NCBI RefSeq assembly: GCF_900167975.1
Contig: NZ_FUZU01000001.1
Coordinates: 1,274,580-1,338,579, forward strand
DNA length: 64,000 bases
Reading direction: 5' to 3'
Source: Ohtaekwangia koreensis
GTDB taxonomy: Bacteria; Bacteroidota; Bacteroidia; Cytophagales; Cyclobacteriaceae
Both the position numbers and the translations under genes were made by a program. How positions within the stretch are numbered: the stretch's first letter is position 1; every line of letters begins with the position of its first letter. Positions 53,607 through 62,657 of the stretch are shown one piece after another. A model generated the notes under the pieces. That model was not told where the DNA came from. It worked only from the letters and a program-made list of their open reading frames with translations, and did not search any database.

Positions 53607-54724
53607 TGGCACGTGCAGTATGGTCCATAGCAGATAGTATAATTTCTCCGCTAGGATTTACCAGCGAAGAAAACTATAGCAATATCCGGAAAGGTCTTTC
53701 GGGCGTGAAGTCGACAAGCAATCCGCAGTGGAATGCAAATTCATTTATGGCATCCGCGTTGGAAACATTAACATCATCTGATGCTACAACGCGTTTTGAA
53801 CAGATGGCCATCAAAGCACTGGAGACAGCTTTAGGATCGCATACATTACCATCCGACAAAACCATTTTTATTCTCTCAACAACAAAGGGAAATATAGATC
53901 TTCTGGACAGCGAAGAAGCTGATCATCCACGAATTCATCTCCATGCCGTTGCTGCATACCTGGCTGATAAATTTGGTTTCAAGAGAAATATAGTAGTATC
54001 AAATGCCTGTATCTCAGGTGTGCTTGCGCTTATTATAGCCAAACGTTTTTTAGAGGGCGGTGCGTATGACCATGCCGTTGTGCTTGGTGCCGATGTACTA
54101 AGTCAATTTGTTGTATCAGGCTTTCAGAGCTTGCAAGCTATCAGTGCTTCTCCCTGTAAACCCTTTGATGCAAATCGTACCGGTATAAATCTCGGAGAAG
54201 CAGCGGGTGTAATGATATTATCAACTGATCCAAAGATGCTCGGATCAAAAAGTTCGGTTCGTTTACTGGGCAGTGGCGTAAGCAATGACGCGAATCATAT
54301 TTCGGGCCCTTCACGCACAGGCGAAGAACTGGCACAAGCAATAGCCCAGGCGTTGAAGACTTCGGAACTCACACCCGATGATATTGATTTTATCTCCGCG
54401 CATGGAACGGCTACAGTTTATAATGACGAGATGGAAGCCAAGGCATTTAATTATGCAGGCATGAGTAAAATTCCACTTAATAGTTTGAAAGGATATTACG
54501 GTCATACATTGGGAGCTGCAGGAGTAATAGAAACGATCATAACCATACATGGCCTGTTGCAAAACGAATTGATACCCACACGGGGATTTGATACTTTTGG
54601 CGTTCCAAAAGAAATAAATGTTTGCAGTCAGCTGCAATCAAAACCACTAAAAAGAATTTTAAAAACTGCGTCCGGTTTTGGCGGGTGCAATGCCGCATTA
54701 GTTGTGGAAAAAGTTAATCAATAA
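53606..54724 (+). CDS. Beta-ketoacyl-ACP synthase (second, 372 aa)
   Basis: The catalytic residues are present: Cys135 in SNACISGV, His near 266 in SAHGTATVYND and His near 300 in YGHTLGAAG. The ATG at 53606 overlaps the thioesterase stop by one base, so translation is coupled; an in-frame start at 53594 lies inside that gene. The sequence is divergent from the first synthase, as expected for the several specialised synthases of polyene clusters. Confidence 0.9.
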   Translation: MARAVWSIADSIISPLGFTSEENYSNIRKGLSGVKSTSNPQWNANSFMASALETLTSSDATTRFEQMAIKALETALGSHTLPSDKTIFILSTTKGNIDLLDSEEADHPRIHLHAVAAYLADKFGFKRNIVVSNACISGVLALIIAKRFLEGGAYDHAVVLGADVLSQFVVSGFQSLQAISASPCKPFDANRTGINLGEAAGVMILSTDPKMLGSKSSVRLLGSGVSNDANHISGPSRTGEELAQAIAQALKTSELTPDDIDFISAHGTATVYNDEMEAKAFNYAGMSKIPLNSLKGYYGHTLGAAGVIETIITIHGLLQNELIPTRGFDTFGVPKEINVCSQLQSKPLKRILKTASGFGGCNAALVVEKVNQ

Positions 54725-54730
54725 TCTTCT

Positions 54731-55795
54731 ATGAATTTTTTCGAAACAGACAAACTCACCGCTTTACAATCAATTGAAAAGGCACAGTGGATCGCTTTTG
54801 CACCGGCTGTTTTTCAGACAACCCGCGTGCTGCGCGAAACCGGTATACTGCAAACTATTCAACAGCACCCTGAAGGCTTAACACAAGCACAGGTTGTTGA
54901 GAAGACGAATGTATCCAAGTATGGTGTGCGCGTACTTATGGAAGCTGCGCTTGGCATAGGTTTGTTAACCTGTAAAGATGACGTGTATAAGGTAACAAAA
55001 ACAGCAACGTTCATCCTGAACGATAAACTCACACAAGTGAATTTTGATTTCATGAACGATGTGTGTTACAACGGTCTGTTCACATTAGATGAGAGTATAC
55101 AAAACGGCAAGCCTGAAGGATTGAAAGTATTCGGTGACTGGCCAACACTATACCGCGCACTGGCACACTTTCCACCGAAGGTGAGAGAGAGCTGGCTGGC
55201 ATTCGATCATTATTATTCAGATGCATCGTTCGCAGATGTATTGCCCATCGTATTCAAGCATAAGCCAAAGTCGTTGCTGGATATAGGAGGTAATACCGGG
55301 AAGTGGGCGTTGGAATGTTTTCAGCATGATCAGGATGTAGTCGTTACAATCTTTGATTTGCCAGGACAAGTGAACATGGCGAATAAGAACATTACCGAGA
55401 AAGGTTTTGGCGATCGTATCCGTTTTCATGAAAGTGATATACTGGATGAAAGCCTTCCATTCCCGAAAGGTTTTGATGCTATATGGATGAGTCAGTTCCT
55501 GGATTGTTTTTCAGATGAGCAGATCATCTCTATATTGAAACGTTGCCGTCAGGCACTGAATCCAGATGGAAGTGTATATATACTTGAGCCGTTCTGGGAT
55601 TGCCAGCGATTCCAGGTAGGAGCATTTGCATTACAGCAAACTTCTATATACTTCACCGCTATGGCCAACGGAAATAGTCAGATGTATCACTCTGAAATTT
55701 TCAAAGGCTTCATCAAAGAAGCTGGCTTCATGGTAGCGGAGCAAAAAGATATGCTGGGCGTTGGTAACACGCTGTTGGTTTGTAAGCCAGCATAA
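54731..55795 (+). CDS. SAM-dependent O-methyltransferase (COMT-like, 354 aa)
   Basis: An N-terminal winged-helix dimerisation domain (about residues 15-100) precedes a SAM-binding domain with LLDIGGNTGKWALE, FDLPGQVNMA and DAIWMSQFLDCF. This is the Methyltransf_2 class acting on phenols and similar hydroxyls. In this cluster it probably methylates the aryl head group or a ring hydroxyl, but the substrate cannot be read from sequence. It starts 6 bases after the second synthase. Confidence 0.88.
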   Translation: MNFFETDKLTALQSIEKAQWIAFAPAVFQTTRVLRETGILQTIQQHPEGLTQAQVVEKTNVSKYGVRVLMEAALGIGLLTCKDDVYKVTKTATFILNDKLTQVNFDFMNDVCYNGLFTLDESIQNGKPEGLKVFGDWPTLYRALAHFPPKVRESWLAFDHYYSDASFADVLPIVFKHKPKSLLDIGGNTGKWALECFQHDQDVVVTIFDLPGQVNMANKNITEKGFGDRIRFHESDILDESLPFPKGFDAIWMSQFLDCFSDEQIISILKRCRQALNPDGSVYILEPFWDCQRFQVGAFALQQTSIYFTAMANGNSQMYHSEIFKGFIKEAGFMVAEQKDMLGVGNTLLVCKPA

Positions 55796-55867
55796 GTATA
55801 TAGATAAGTATAAACTACTTCAACGGAAGTTAAAGAATAAAAAGAATTCCACTAAGAACTGTCAGCA

Positions 55868-57112
55868 ATGAAAGAAAAAATTGACGTTTTGGTAATCGGA
55901 GCAGGCCCTGCCGGAAGTATATCTGCTTCCATGATTCATAAAGCTGGATTAAGTGTAAGGGTTGTGGAGCGTGAGAAATTTCCACGCTTTGTTATTGGCG
56001 AAAGTTTATTGCCACGTTGTATGGAAGTGCTCGAGGATGCTGAATTGTTAGAAGCTGTGAAAGCCAAAAATTTTCAACAGAAGTTTGGAGCTAAATTTTT
56101 GAAGGAAGAAAACGTAGCAGATTTTAATTTCAGTGATCAGTTTTCAAAAGGTTGGAATTGGACATGGCAGGTGCAACGCGCAGAGTTTGATTTGACATTG
56201 GCAACCGAAGTTCAGCGTAAAGGTGTACAAGTAGATTTTGAGACAACTGTAACGGCTATAAAATTTTTTGATGACGAAAGTTCTGTAACAACAGTACAAC
56301 GTCTGGATGGATCAACAGAAGAGATCGCAGCGCGTTTCATTATCGACGCGAGCGGATATGGTCGCGTTATCCCCAGGTTGTTCAACCTGGATAAACCGTC
56401 CAACCTGGATCCACGCAAAGCTGTTTTTGCACATGTAAAAGATATACACCGCGATAACTTTGATGAACCGAATCGCATCATCGCGATCATGTATGCTCCT
56501 GGTTTCTGGACATGGATCATTCCGTTTTCCAATGGTGTTACTTCACTGGGATTTGTAGGAAGTTTTGATTACTTCAATGCTATACCCGGTGATCTTTCTG
56601 CACAATATAAAGCTTGCATTGAAGGTCATCCATATTTGAAAAAACGTTTTGGAGATGTAGAGTGGGTATGGGAGCCGCGCAAATTAGAAGCATGGTCTGC
56701 CACTACCGATAAATTTTATGGTAAAGGATTTGTGTTAACCGGTAACGTAACAGAATTCCTCGATCCTATATTTTCATCCGGGGTTATGTTTGCCACAGTG
56801 TCCAGTCACCTGGCCAGCAAGCAAGTAATCCGCAAACTCAAAGGTGAATCAGTTGATTGGGATACTGACTATACAAAAGTGGTACAGCAAGGTGTAGATG
56901 TATTCCGTACCTATGTAATGGCCTGGTATGATGGAACATTGGAGAAAGTATTCTTCTCCAAGAATCCGGATCCACTGATCAAGAGTCAGGTGTGTTCTGT
57001 ATTGGCGGGCTATGTATGGGATCAAACAAACCCATATGTTCGCGAGCACCATGTAGCGCTTAAGCGCCTTGTAAAATTGATCGATGTAAATGAGCGGATC
57101 TCCCGAAACTGA
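55868..57112 (+). CDS. FAD-dependent halogenase-like monooxygenase (414 aa)
   Basis: The N-terminal FAD-binding motif is GAGPAGSISA and GESLLPR follows, as in flavin-dependent halogenases. The segment FWTWIIPF near residue 214 fits the halogenase signature WxWxIP, and GNVTEFLDPIFSSGVMFA is the usual C-terminal flavin block. Flexirubins can carry chlorine on the ring, so chlorination of the aryl head is the best guess. A geranylgeranyl-reductase-type or hydroxylase role cannot be excluded, because the catalytic lysine cannot be placed with certainty by eye. Confidence 0.8.
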   Translation: MKEKIDVLVIGAGPAGSISASMIHKAGLSVRVVEREKFPRFVIGESLLPRCMEVLEDAELLEAVKAKNFQQKFGAKFLKEENVADFNFSDQFSKGWNWTWQVQRAEFDLTLATEVQRKGVQVDFETTVTAIKFFDDESSVTTVQRLDGSTEEIAARFIIDASGYGRVIPRLFNLDKPSNLDPRKAVFAHVKDIHRDNFDEPNRIIAIMYAPGFWTWIIPFSNGVTSLGFVGSFDYFNAIPGDLSAQYKACIEGHPYLKKRFGDVEWVWEPRKLEAWSATTDKFYGKGFVLTGNVTEFLDPIFSSGVMFATVSSHLASKQVIRKLKGESVDWDTDYTKVVQQGVDVFRTYVMAWYDGTLEKVFFSKNPDPLIKSQVCSVLAGYVWDQTNPYVREHHVALKRLVKLIDVNERISRN

Positions 57113-57115
57113 TTT

Positions 57116-57715
57116 ATGTTTATTTCAGGAACGAGCATTATCCGTAAGCAAACTGTCATCCATAAAGGTGCATTAGCGTTTGAAAATAAATCTGTTTCAC
57201 TGGATGATTTTTTAACAGGTGCTTACAATTATCTGTCTCCTGAGTATCCGAAGTTTTATAAAATGGATCGGCTGGCGCAACTTGGTTTTCTGGCGACAGA
57301 ATTTCTGTTAAGCGATTTTTCGATCAAACAATATTCTCCCGAAAGTGTTTCCCTTGTATTGTCCAACGCACATGCAAGTATGGATACGGATGTACGGTAT
57401 CATGAATCATCCAAAACATCCTCCAGCCCTGCATTGTTTGTATATACATTACCAAACATTGTGTCGGGCGAGATTTGTATCCGGCATCGGATCAAAGGTG
57501 AGAATACATTTTTTATATCACCTGCCTTCGATGCGGAATTGCTTGCTGCGTATGTTGATCAGGTGATGATGCAACCATCTGTTCATGCATGCATAGCAGG
57601 GTGGATCGATGTAATGGACAGCCACCATGATGTTTTCTTATATTTGGTAGAGAAAGAGCAGCGTGGGTTGGCGTTGCCACATACAGCAGAAGAATTAACA
57701 AAACTATATCGGTAA
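57116..57715 (+). CDS. Degenerate ketosynthase-like protein (199 aa)
   Basis: The sequence follows the N-terminal half of a ketosynthase: YTLPNIVSGEICIRHRIKG is the strand before the active site. Where a working enzyme has ACxSG it reads SPAFDAELLA, so the catalytic cysteine is absent. The C-terminal half with both histidines is also absent. The short form is flanked by tight gene junctions (3 and 6 bases), so it is probably a functional accessory protein, for instance a chain-length partner, not a broken gene. Confidence 0.75.
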   Translation: MFISGTSIIRKQTVIHKGALAFENKSVSLDDFLTGAYNYLSPEYPKFYKMDRLAQLGFLATEFLLSDFSIKQYSPESVSLVLSNAHASMDTDVRYHESSKTSSSPALFVYTLPNIVSGEICIRHRIKGENTFFISPAFDAELLAAYVDQVMMQPSVHACIAGWIDVMDSHHDVFLYLVEKEQRGLALPHTAEELTKLYR

Positions 57716-57721
57716 GTAATT

Positions 57722-57979
57722 ATGGAACAGTTGATGGCCGATCTGAAAAAGCAGATCATTGAAGCACTGAATTTAAAACACCTGAAGCCGGAGAATATAG
57801 GCGATGACCAGCCTTTGTTTGGTGATGGCCTGGGCCTGGATTCTATTGATGCATTGGAGCTCATCGTGCTTCTGCAGCAGAGCTACAAAGTGAAAATTGA
57901 TAATCCACAGGATGGACCAACAATCTTTCGCTCTGTTAAATCTATAGCAGAGTATATTCGCGCAAACCAAACTGCCTGA
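57722..57979 (+). CDS. Acyl carrier protein (second, 85 aa)
   Basis: Phosphopantetheine attaches at Ser41 in LGLDSIDALEL. The protein is acidic and of normal length. Polyene clusters usually encode two carrier proteins (ApeE/ApeF roles). It lies between the degenerate and the third active ketosynthase genes, with 6- and 5-base gaps. Confidence 0.93.
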   Translation: MEQLMADLKKQIIEALNLKHLKPENIGDDQPLFGDGLGLDSIDALELIVLLQQSYKVKIDNPQDGPTIFRSVKSIAEYIRANQTA

Positions 57980-57984
57980 TCACG

Positions 57985-59175
57985 TTGAAAGGTCCTGTTC
58001 ATGTTGCTGGTATAGGTGTGATAGCCGCCATCGGAAAGACGGTGGAGCAATGCATGCATTCTTTCAGACAACATACTTCCGGTATAGGAGATATAACCTT
58101 ATTTGATTCCGTTCATCGTGGTGTGCTGCCCGTTGGAGAAGTGAAGGTATCCAACGAAGAACTCGCTGATACACTTTGGCTCCCCAAGCATACGAGCCGC
58201 ACAGCGTTGCTCGCCATACAAGCTGCACGCGAAGCTGTGGCGCATGCAGGAATCGATCTTAAAAAATGGCGCACCGGTTTAATATCTGCCACCACTGTTG
58301 GTGGAATGGACCGAACCGAAGTTTTCTTTCCGGATTTCAGTAAAGATCATAGCAAGGGAAAATTGCACGATGTAGTGAATCATGAATGCGGAAGATCAAC
58401 CGAACTGATGGCCGATGATCTTGGCATTCGTCATTTCATTTCAACTATCAACACGGCATGTTCCTCTTCGGTAAATGCTATAGCATTGGGTACTCGTCTT
58501 ATTAACCACGGCATGCTGGATATAGTCGTAGCCGGAGGTACTGATGCATTGTCAAAATTTACATTGAATGGTTTTAACAGCCTGATGATTCTTGACAAGG
58601 AACCTTGCAGACCATTTGATGCAACGCGTAAAGGATTGAACCTTGGCGAAGGCGCAGGTTTTGTAGTTATAGTTTCGGATCGTGTTCTTCAACAGGAAAA
58701 GAAAAAATCACTGGCAGTAGTGTCCGGTTATGGCAATACAAATGATGCGTATCACCAGACGGCTTCATCTCCGGAAGGAAGAGGCTCGTATTCTGCAATG
58801 CAGAAAGCGCTGGAGATGAGTAAGCTTGATGTGAATGCTATAGACTACATTAACCTACACGGAACGGGTACATTGAATAACGATGTATCAGAAGGTACGG
58901 CGGTAAAAAGATTCTTCGGAGAACGTCTTCCAAAGATGAGCTCAACGAAAGCATTTACCGGCCATACACTGGGTGCAAGCGGAGGTATAGAAGCTGTGTT
59001 CTCGGTATTGGCGTTAACGCACCAATGTGTATTTCCAAACCTTCGGTTTGAGACTGCGATGCCAGAAGTAGATATAGTTCCGCAGCAAAAATTTGAAGAA
59101 ACAACTGTAAACCATGTCATGAGCAATTCATTCGGCTTTGGCGGAAATTGTTCGTCAATTATTTTCTCGAAGTAA
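57985..59175 (+). CDS. Beta-ketoacyl-ACP synthase (third, 396 aa)
   Basis: The start is TTG at 57985; KGPVHVAGIGVIAAIG directly follows and no ATG fits the family's N-terminus. Active-site residues are Cys159 in NTACSSSVNA, His292 in LHGTGTLNND and His near 327 in GHTLGASGG. It is full length and should condense malonyl units in polyene synthesis. It probably pairs with the cysteine-less homolog encoded just downstream. Confidence 0.92.
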   Translation: MKGPVHVAGIGVIAAIGKTVEQCMHSFRQHTSGIGDITLFDSVHRGVLPVGEVKVSNEELADTLWLPKHTSRTALLAIQAAREAVAHAGIDLKKWRTGLISATTVGGMDRTEVFFPDFSKDHSKGKLHDVVNHECGRSTELMADDLGIRHFISTINTACSSSVNAIALGTRLINHGMLDIVVAGGTDALSKFTLNGFNSLMILDKEPCRPFDATRKGLNLGEGAGFVVIVSDRVLQQEKKKSLAVVSGYGNTNDAYHQTASSPEGRGSYSAMQKALEMSKLDVNAIDYINLHGTGTLNNDVSEGTAVKRFFGERLPKMSSTKAFTGHTLGASGGIEAVFSVLALTHQCVFPNLRFETAMPEVDIVPQQKFEETTVNHVMSNSFGFGGNCSSIIFSK

Positions 59176-59202
59176 ACCTAGTATATATATACCCCTCATT
59201 GA

Positions 59203-60273
59203 ATGTCTAAAATCTTCATCACAGGCATGGGCAACATTTCACCACAGAAAACCTGGGGTGGTGCACCGTTATTGTCGGAGGTGACAGAGCATATACACGA
59301 ACGGCTCACCTGCGTAGAGCCTGATTATACCCAATGGTTTGATCCGCGTCAATTACGAAGAATGAGTCGCGTGTTGAAAATGGGAGTCGCAGCCGGGTCG
59401 ATTGCGTTGAAGGAAGCAAATATAGCAATACCTGATGCGATCATTACCGGAACCGGATATGGTTGCCTTGAGGACACCGGTATATTTCTTTCTAAAATGG
59501 TGGAGAATAAAGAGGAGGCGTTAAATCCCACACCATTTATACAGTCAACGCATAATACAATAGGTTCACTCATTGCACTTATGCTACAGTGCCAGGGGTA
59601 TAATCAGACCTATACGCAAGGCGCTTTCTCATTTGAGAATTCACTGCTCGATGCATTGCTGATGGTAAAAGAAGAACCAGCATTAAAAGTTTTGGTCGGT
59701 GGTGTAGATGAGATAACGGATTATAGTCATACCATTCAAAAGCGTTTCGGGAAATTCAGAGAACGCTCTGAGTCCAATCTCAATCTTTATAAAACAGAAG
59801 ATGGTGCCTTGAATGGTGAAGGCGCTGCATACTTTGTTCTCTCCGGAGAAAAAAGTGACAAGAGTGCGGTAAGCATGGAATTCGTGGGTACGTTTTATAA
59901 AGCAGATGCAGAAACGCTTCAAAGTGGAATCAACGATTTGTTGCAGCAGGCCGGACTTACAACAAAGGATATAGATTTTGTTTTACTCGGCAACAGCGGA
60001 GATCAGCATAACGATAAAGCATTACAAGATCACGCATCCGTACTATTTTCAAAGAGTTCAACGGGTGCATTTAAACATCTATGTGGAGAGCATCCGGTAG
60101 CATCCGCCTTTGCATTTTGGCTGGGAGTAAAGATGTTGCAGGAGCAGACGATTCCTTCGTCAGTAATTTTGAAGAATGCCAATCGTTCGTTGAACAATGT
60201 GCTGATCTATAATCAATACTTTGGTACACATCATTCCTTCATCTTGCTTAAATCATGTCGAGATTCTGGATAA
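59203..60273 (+). CDS. Cysteine-less ketosynthase homolog, chain-length-factor-like (356 aa)
   Basis: It has a thiolase-fold start (MSKIFITGMGNISPQ) and GTGYGCLEDT as in ketosynthases. The active-site region near residue 139 reads TQGAFSFENS where a cysteine is expected, and the HGTGT block is LGNSGDQHND. It therefore cannot catalyse condensation. Such partners form heterodimers with an active synthase, as in type II polyketide systems and aryl polyene synthesis. The gene overlaps the deacetylase gene by 19 bases. Confidence 0.85.
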   Translation: MSKIFITGMGNISPQKTWGGAPLLSEVTEHIHERLTCVEPDYTQWFDPRQLRRMSRVLKMGVAAGSIALKEANIAIPDAIITGTGYGCLEDTGIFLSKMVENKEEALNPTPFIQSTHNTIGSLIALMLQCQGYNQTYTQGAFSFENSLLDALLMVKEEPALKVLVGGVDEITDYSHTIQKRFGKFRERSESNLNLYKTEDGALNGEGAAYFVLSGEKSDKSAVSMEFVGTFYKADAETLQSGINDLLQQAGLTTKDIDFVLLGNSGDQHNDKALQDHASVLFSKSSTGAFKHLCGEHPVASAFAFWLGVKMLQEQTIPSSVILKNANRSLNNVLIYNQYFGTHHSFILLKSCRDSG

Positions 60274-61025
60274 CCAATATTATCTTTTTTGTTCTGTTGA
60301 CCGCGCTCTATAGCATTGACACAACGTATAGTATATCCGGCTGGTGGTATGTTGCACTGGTCGTTCCATTTATAGCCATTCACACGCTTGGGTCTATCAT
60401 ATTGTCCATGCAGTTTTTTATACCCGTGCGCTCGCAGGGGAAACCACAACAAGCTATAGCCATTACGTTTGATGACGGCCCGATTGCCGGCATGACTGAG
60501 AATATATTATCGATATTGAAAGAGCACAACGTTAAGGCTTCCTTCTTTTGTATTGGACATCGGGTAGCACGTGAGCCATCGCTTGCAAAACGTTTGCACG
60601 ATGAAGGACATTTGGTGGGCAATCACACGTACTGGCACAAGGCAACTTTCGATTTACAATCCGGGAATACTATAGCAAAAGAACTTGAGGACACTGACAA
60701 GGCTATTGTAAAAGCGGTAGGTGTAAAGCCAAAATTTTTCAGGCCTCCGTATGGTGTTACGAATCCGATGGTAGCTACGGGAATAAAACGCGGAAATTAT
60801 ACAGTGATCGGATGGAGCGTCCGCTCGTTTGATACCGTTATCAAAGATCGCGCAAAGCTTTTTAATCGCGTTACGCGTTCGCTGAAAGGTGGAGACATTG
60901 TTCTCTTCCACGATTACAGCGAAAGCACCCATGATATCTTGTCTGACTTCCTGAAACACGTTGCCAAACTTGGTTTGAAAGTTGTAAGAGTAGATGAATT
61001 ACTAAATGAGCAAGCGTATGTGTGA
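60255..61025 (+). CDS. Polysaccharide deacetylase (NodB-domain) membrane protein (256 aa)
   Basis: Two hydrophobic segments in the first ~60 residues anchor it. The NodB domain shows ITFDDGP, SFFCIGHR, the metal-binding GNHTYWH and RPPYG. Family members remove N- or O-acetyl groups from sugars with a divalent metal. Such a gene is often seen in Bacteroidota pigment clusters, where it may act on a glycosyl or lipid carrier; the substrate is unknown. It overlaps both neighbours (19 and 20 bases). Confidence 0.88.
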   Translation: MSRFWITNIIFFVLLTALYSIDTTYSISGWWYVALVVPFIAIHTLGSIILSMQFFIPVRSQGKPQQAIAITFDDGPIAGMTENILSILKEHNVKASFFCIGHRVAREPSLAKRLHDEGHLVGNHTYWHKATFDLQSGNTIAKELEDTDKAIVKAVGVKPKFFRPPYGVTNPMVATGIKRGNYTVIGWSVRSFDTVIKDRAKLFNRVTRSLKGGDIVLFHDYSESTHDILSDFLKHVAKLGLKVVRVDELLNEQAYV

Positions 61026-61692
61026 AAAATTAAGATATGGGAAGCAAGTGAAATGGACGGGTAGACTGTACGTTGTTGCGTTCGGTTTAATGCTTTTTTC
61101 AATTTCGGCATTTGCACAATATCCTGGATATAAATCGATCAACGATTTAGTAGCCTTCAAGAAACAGTTCGCAACTGAATCAGCAAAAGTACAATCCATC
61201 ACCAGTGACTTTGTTCAACAAAAAGAACTGATGGCATTAACGGAGACGATTACGTCTTCCGGTAAATTCTGGTTTAAGCGAAGCAACCGCGTGCGTATAG
61301 ACTATACCAAACCATTCACTTACCGCATGGTAATGAACGGAGATAAAATGATGGTGAAGGATGATCAGAAGGAAAGTCGCATCAATGTGAAGTCGAATAA
61401 GCTTTTTCAGCAAGTCAATAAGATCATGATTGATTGTGTACAGGGAACTATACTTGATAGTAAAGATTTCACAACGAAGGTTTTTGAAAACGATAAAACA
61501 TTTTTGCTGGAGATGACTCCTGTGTCCAAGGCATTGAAAGAATTTTTCCAGACTATAGTTTTAAGTGTGGAGAAGAAAGATTATTCCGTAAAGTCGATCG
61601 ACATGAACGAACCTGCCGGAGATAAAACGACTATTACATTTTCCAATAAAGTGCTGAACGCAACAGTGGCCGATGAGGTATTTGCACTATAG
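61006..61692 (+). CDS. LolA-like outer-membrane lipoprotein carrier protein (228 aa)
   Basis: A signal peptide ends at ISAFAQ; starts at 61006 and 61018 are both possible. The LolA-type beta fold is suggested by ITSDFVQQKELMAL, GKFWFKRSNRVRIDYTKPF and the VLSVEKKDYSVKSIDM strand. In aryl polyene clusters a LolA homolog (ApeL role) helps move the lipid-like pigment to the outer membrane. It overlaps the next gene by 20 bases. Confidence 0.87.
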   Translation: MSKRMCEKLRYGKQVKWTGRLYVVAFGLMLFSISAFAQYPGYKSINDLVAFKKQFATESAKVQSITSDFVQQKELMALTETITSSGKFWFKRSNRVRIDYTKPFTYRMVMNGDKMMVKDDQKESRINVKSNKLFQQVNKIMIDCVQGTILDSKDFTTKVFENDKTFLLEMTPVSKALKEFFQTIVLSVEKKDYSVKSIDMNEPAGDKTTITFSNKVLNATVADEVFAL

Positions 61693-62290
61693 TTTACTGT
61701 TGCTTTTGATAGCATGTGCTTCCGAGTATAAAACCCGTAAGCCGGCATCGCTTGATGAAGTTTGTATTCAAAAGATCAAACCGCCAGGAATCAAAACGTC
61801 CTGGTATACTACACATATAGATGTTATCGGAAAGCATATCAGCGGATTGTTGCTGATGAAAGAAATGCCGGATTCTTCCAAGCGGGTTGTGTTTACCAAT
61901 GAGGCAGGTGTTACATTTCTCGATTTTGAATTCCGTGCTGATGGATCTTTTCAGGTAAAGCAGGTCATTAAACAATTGAATAAAAAAGCGGTTGTACAAG
62001 TATTGCGTAAAGACTTTGAACTGATGTTGGGCATTCCTTTCCGCAAGGGGATTTCAGAAGCATGGGGGCAGGATGGAGAACGCTATTTTGGCGCACCTCA
62101 AAAAAAGGAAACGGCCTATTTCATTACAGGCGCAGATTGTGCTTCTTTGCGAAGAATAGAGTTGGGCTCCAAACGCAAGAAGAAAGTTACTGTTGAAATG
62201 TGGGGAAGCGATCGCACTGCTCCGGATTCTGTAAAAGTGAAACACTATACTTTCAATATGGTGATTGGTTTGAAGAAAATTGAACGCTAA
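61673..62290 (+). CDS. Lipoprotein of unknown function in the pigment cluster (205 aa)
   Basis: The N-terminus has a lipobox LLLIACAS, so it is lipid-anchored. The mature part has beta strands and a basic stretch (SKRKKKVTVEMWG). I recognise no family, but a small lipoprotein next to LolA is common in these clusters and may be the acceptor or anchor for the pigment. It overlaps the LolA-like gene and ends one base before the next ATG. Confidence 0.78.
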   Translation: MRYLHYSLLLLLIACASEYKTRKPASLDEVCIQKIKPPGIKTSWYTTHIDVIGKHISGLLLMKEMPDSSKRVVFTNEAGVTFLDFEFRADGSFQVKQVIKQLNKKAVVQVLRKDFELMLGIPFRKGISEAWGQDGERYFGAPQKKETAYFITGADCASLRRIELGSKRKKKVTVEMWGSDRTAPDSVKVKHYTFNMVIGLKKIER

Positions 62291-62291
62291 A

Positions 62292-62657
62292 ATGTTACTG
62301 GATAACTTCTATAGTATAACGAAAAAGGAATTGTCTGCTGGAGCAGGAACTGCTGTTATAGCGATCAACGCTGAACACAAAATTCTGCAAGGGCACTTTC
62401 CAGGACAACCGGTTGTGCCGGGAGTTTGCATGATGCAGATCGTACGCGAACTCACGGAGATGGCAGTCTCTAAAAAGTTAAGAATTATAGAAGGCGATAA
62501 CCTGAAATTTCTTTCCATCATTGATCCACGTCAGAATAGTGAAATAGAAGTGACGCTAACGACTAAGGAAGAAAATGATACCTATATCGTGACTGCTACG
62601 CTCTTTGCAGGAGCGACTATATTTTTCAAATTCAAGGGAACCTTGCAGGCTATATGA
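62292..62657 (+). CDS. 3-hydroxyacyl-ACP dehydratase, FabZ-like hotdog (121 aa)
   Basis: The ATG at 62292 is chosen; an upstream TTG at 62280 lies inside the lipoprotein gene. The FabZ motif GHFPGQPVVPGVCMMQ holds the catalytic histidine. It would form double bonds in the polyene together with, or instead of, the homolog at 51984 (ApeI role). Its stop overlaps the glycosyltransferase start by four bases (ATGA). Confidence 0.9.
   Translation: MLLDNFYSITKKELSAGAGTAVIAINAEHKILQGHFPGQPVVPGVCMMQIVRELTEMAVSKKLRIIEGDNLKFLSIIDPRQNSEIEVTLTTKEENDTYIVTATLFAGATIFFKFKGTLQAI

Noticed and set aside
57116-57715. Short ketosynthase-like gene read as a pseudogene
   Set aside because: It has no internal stop or frame break and is set tightly between neighbours (3- and 6-base gaps), so a retained accessory function is more likely.
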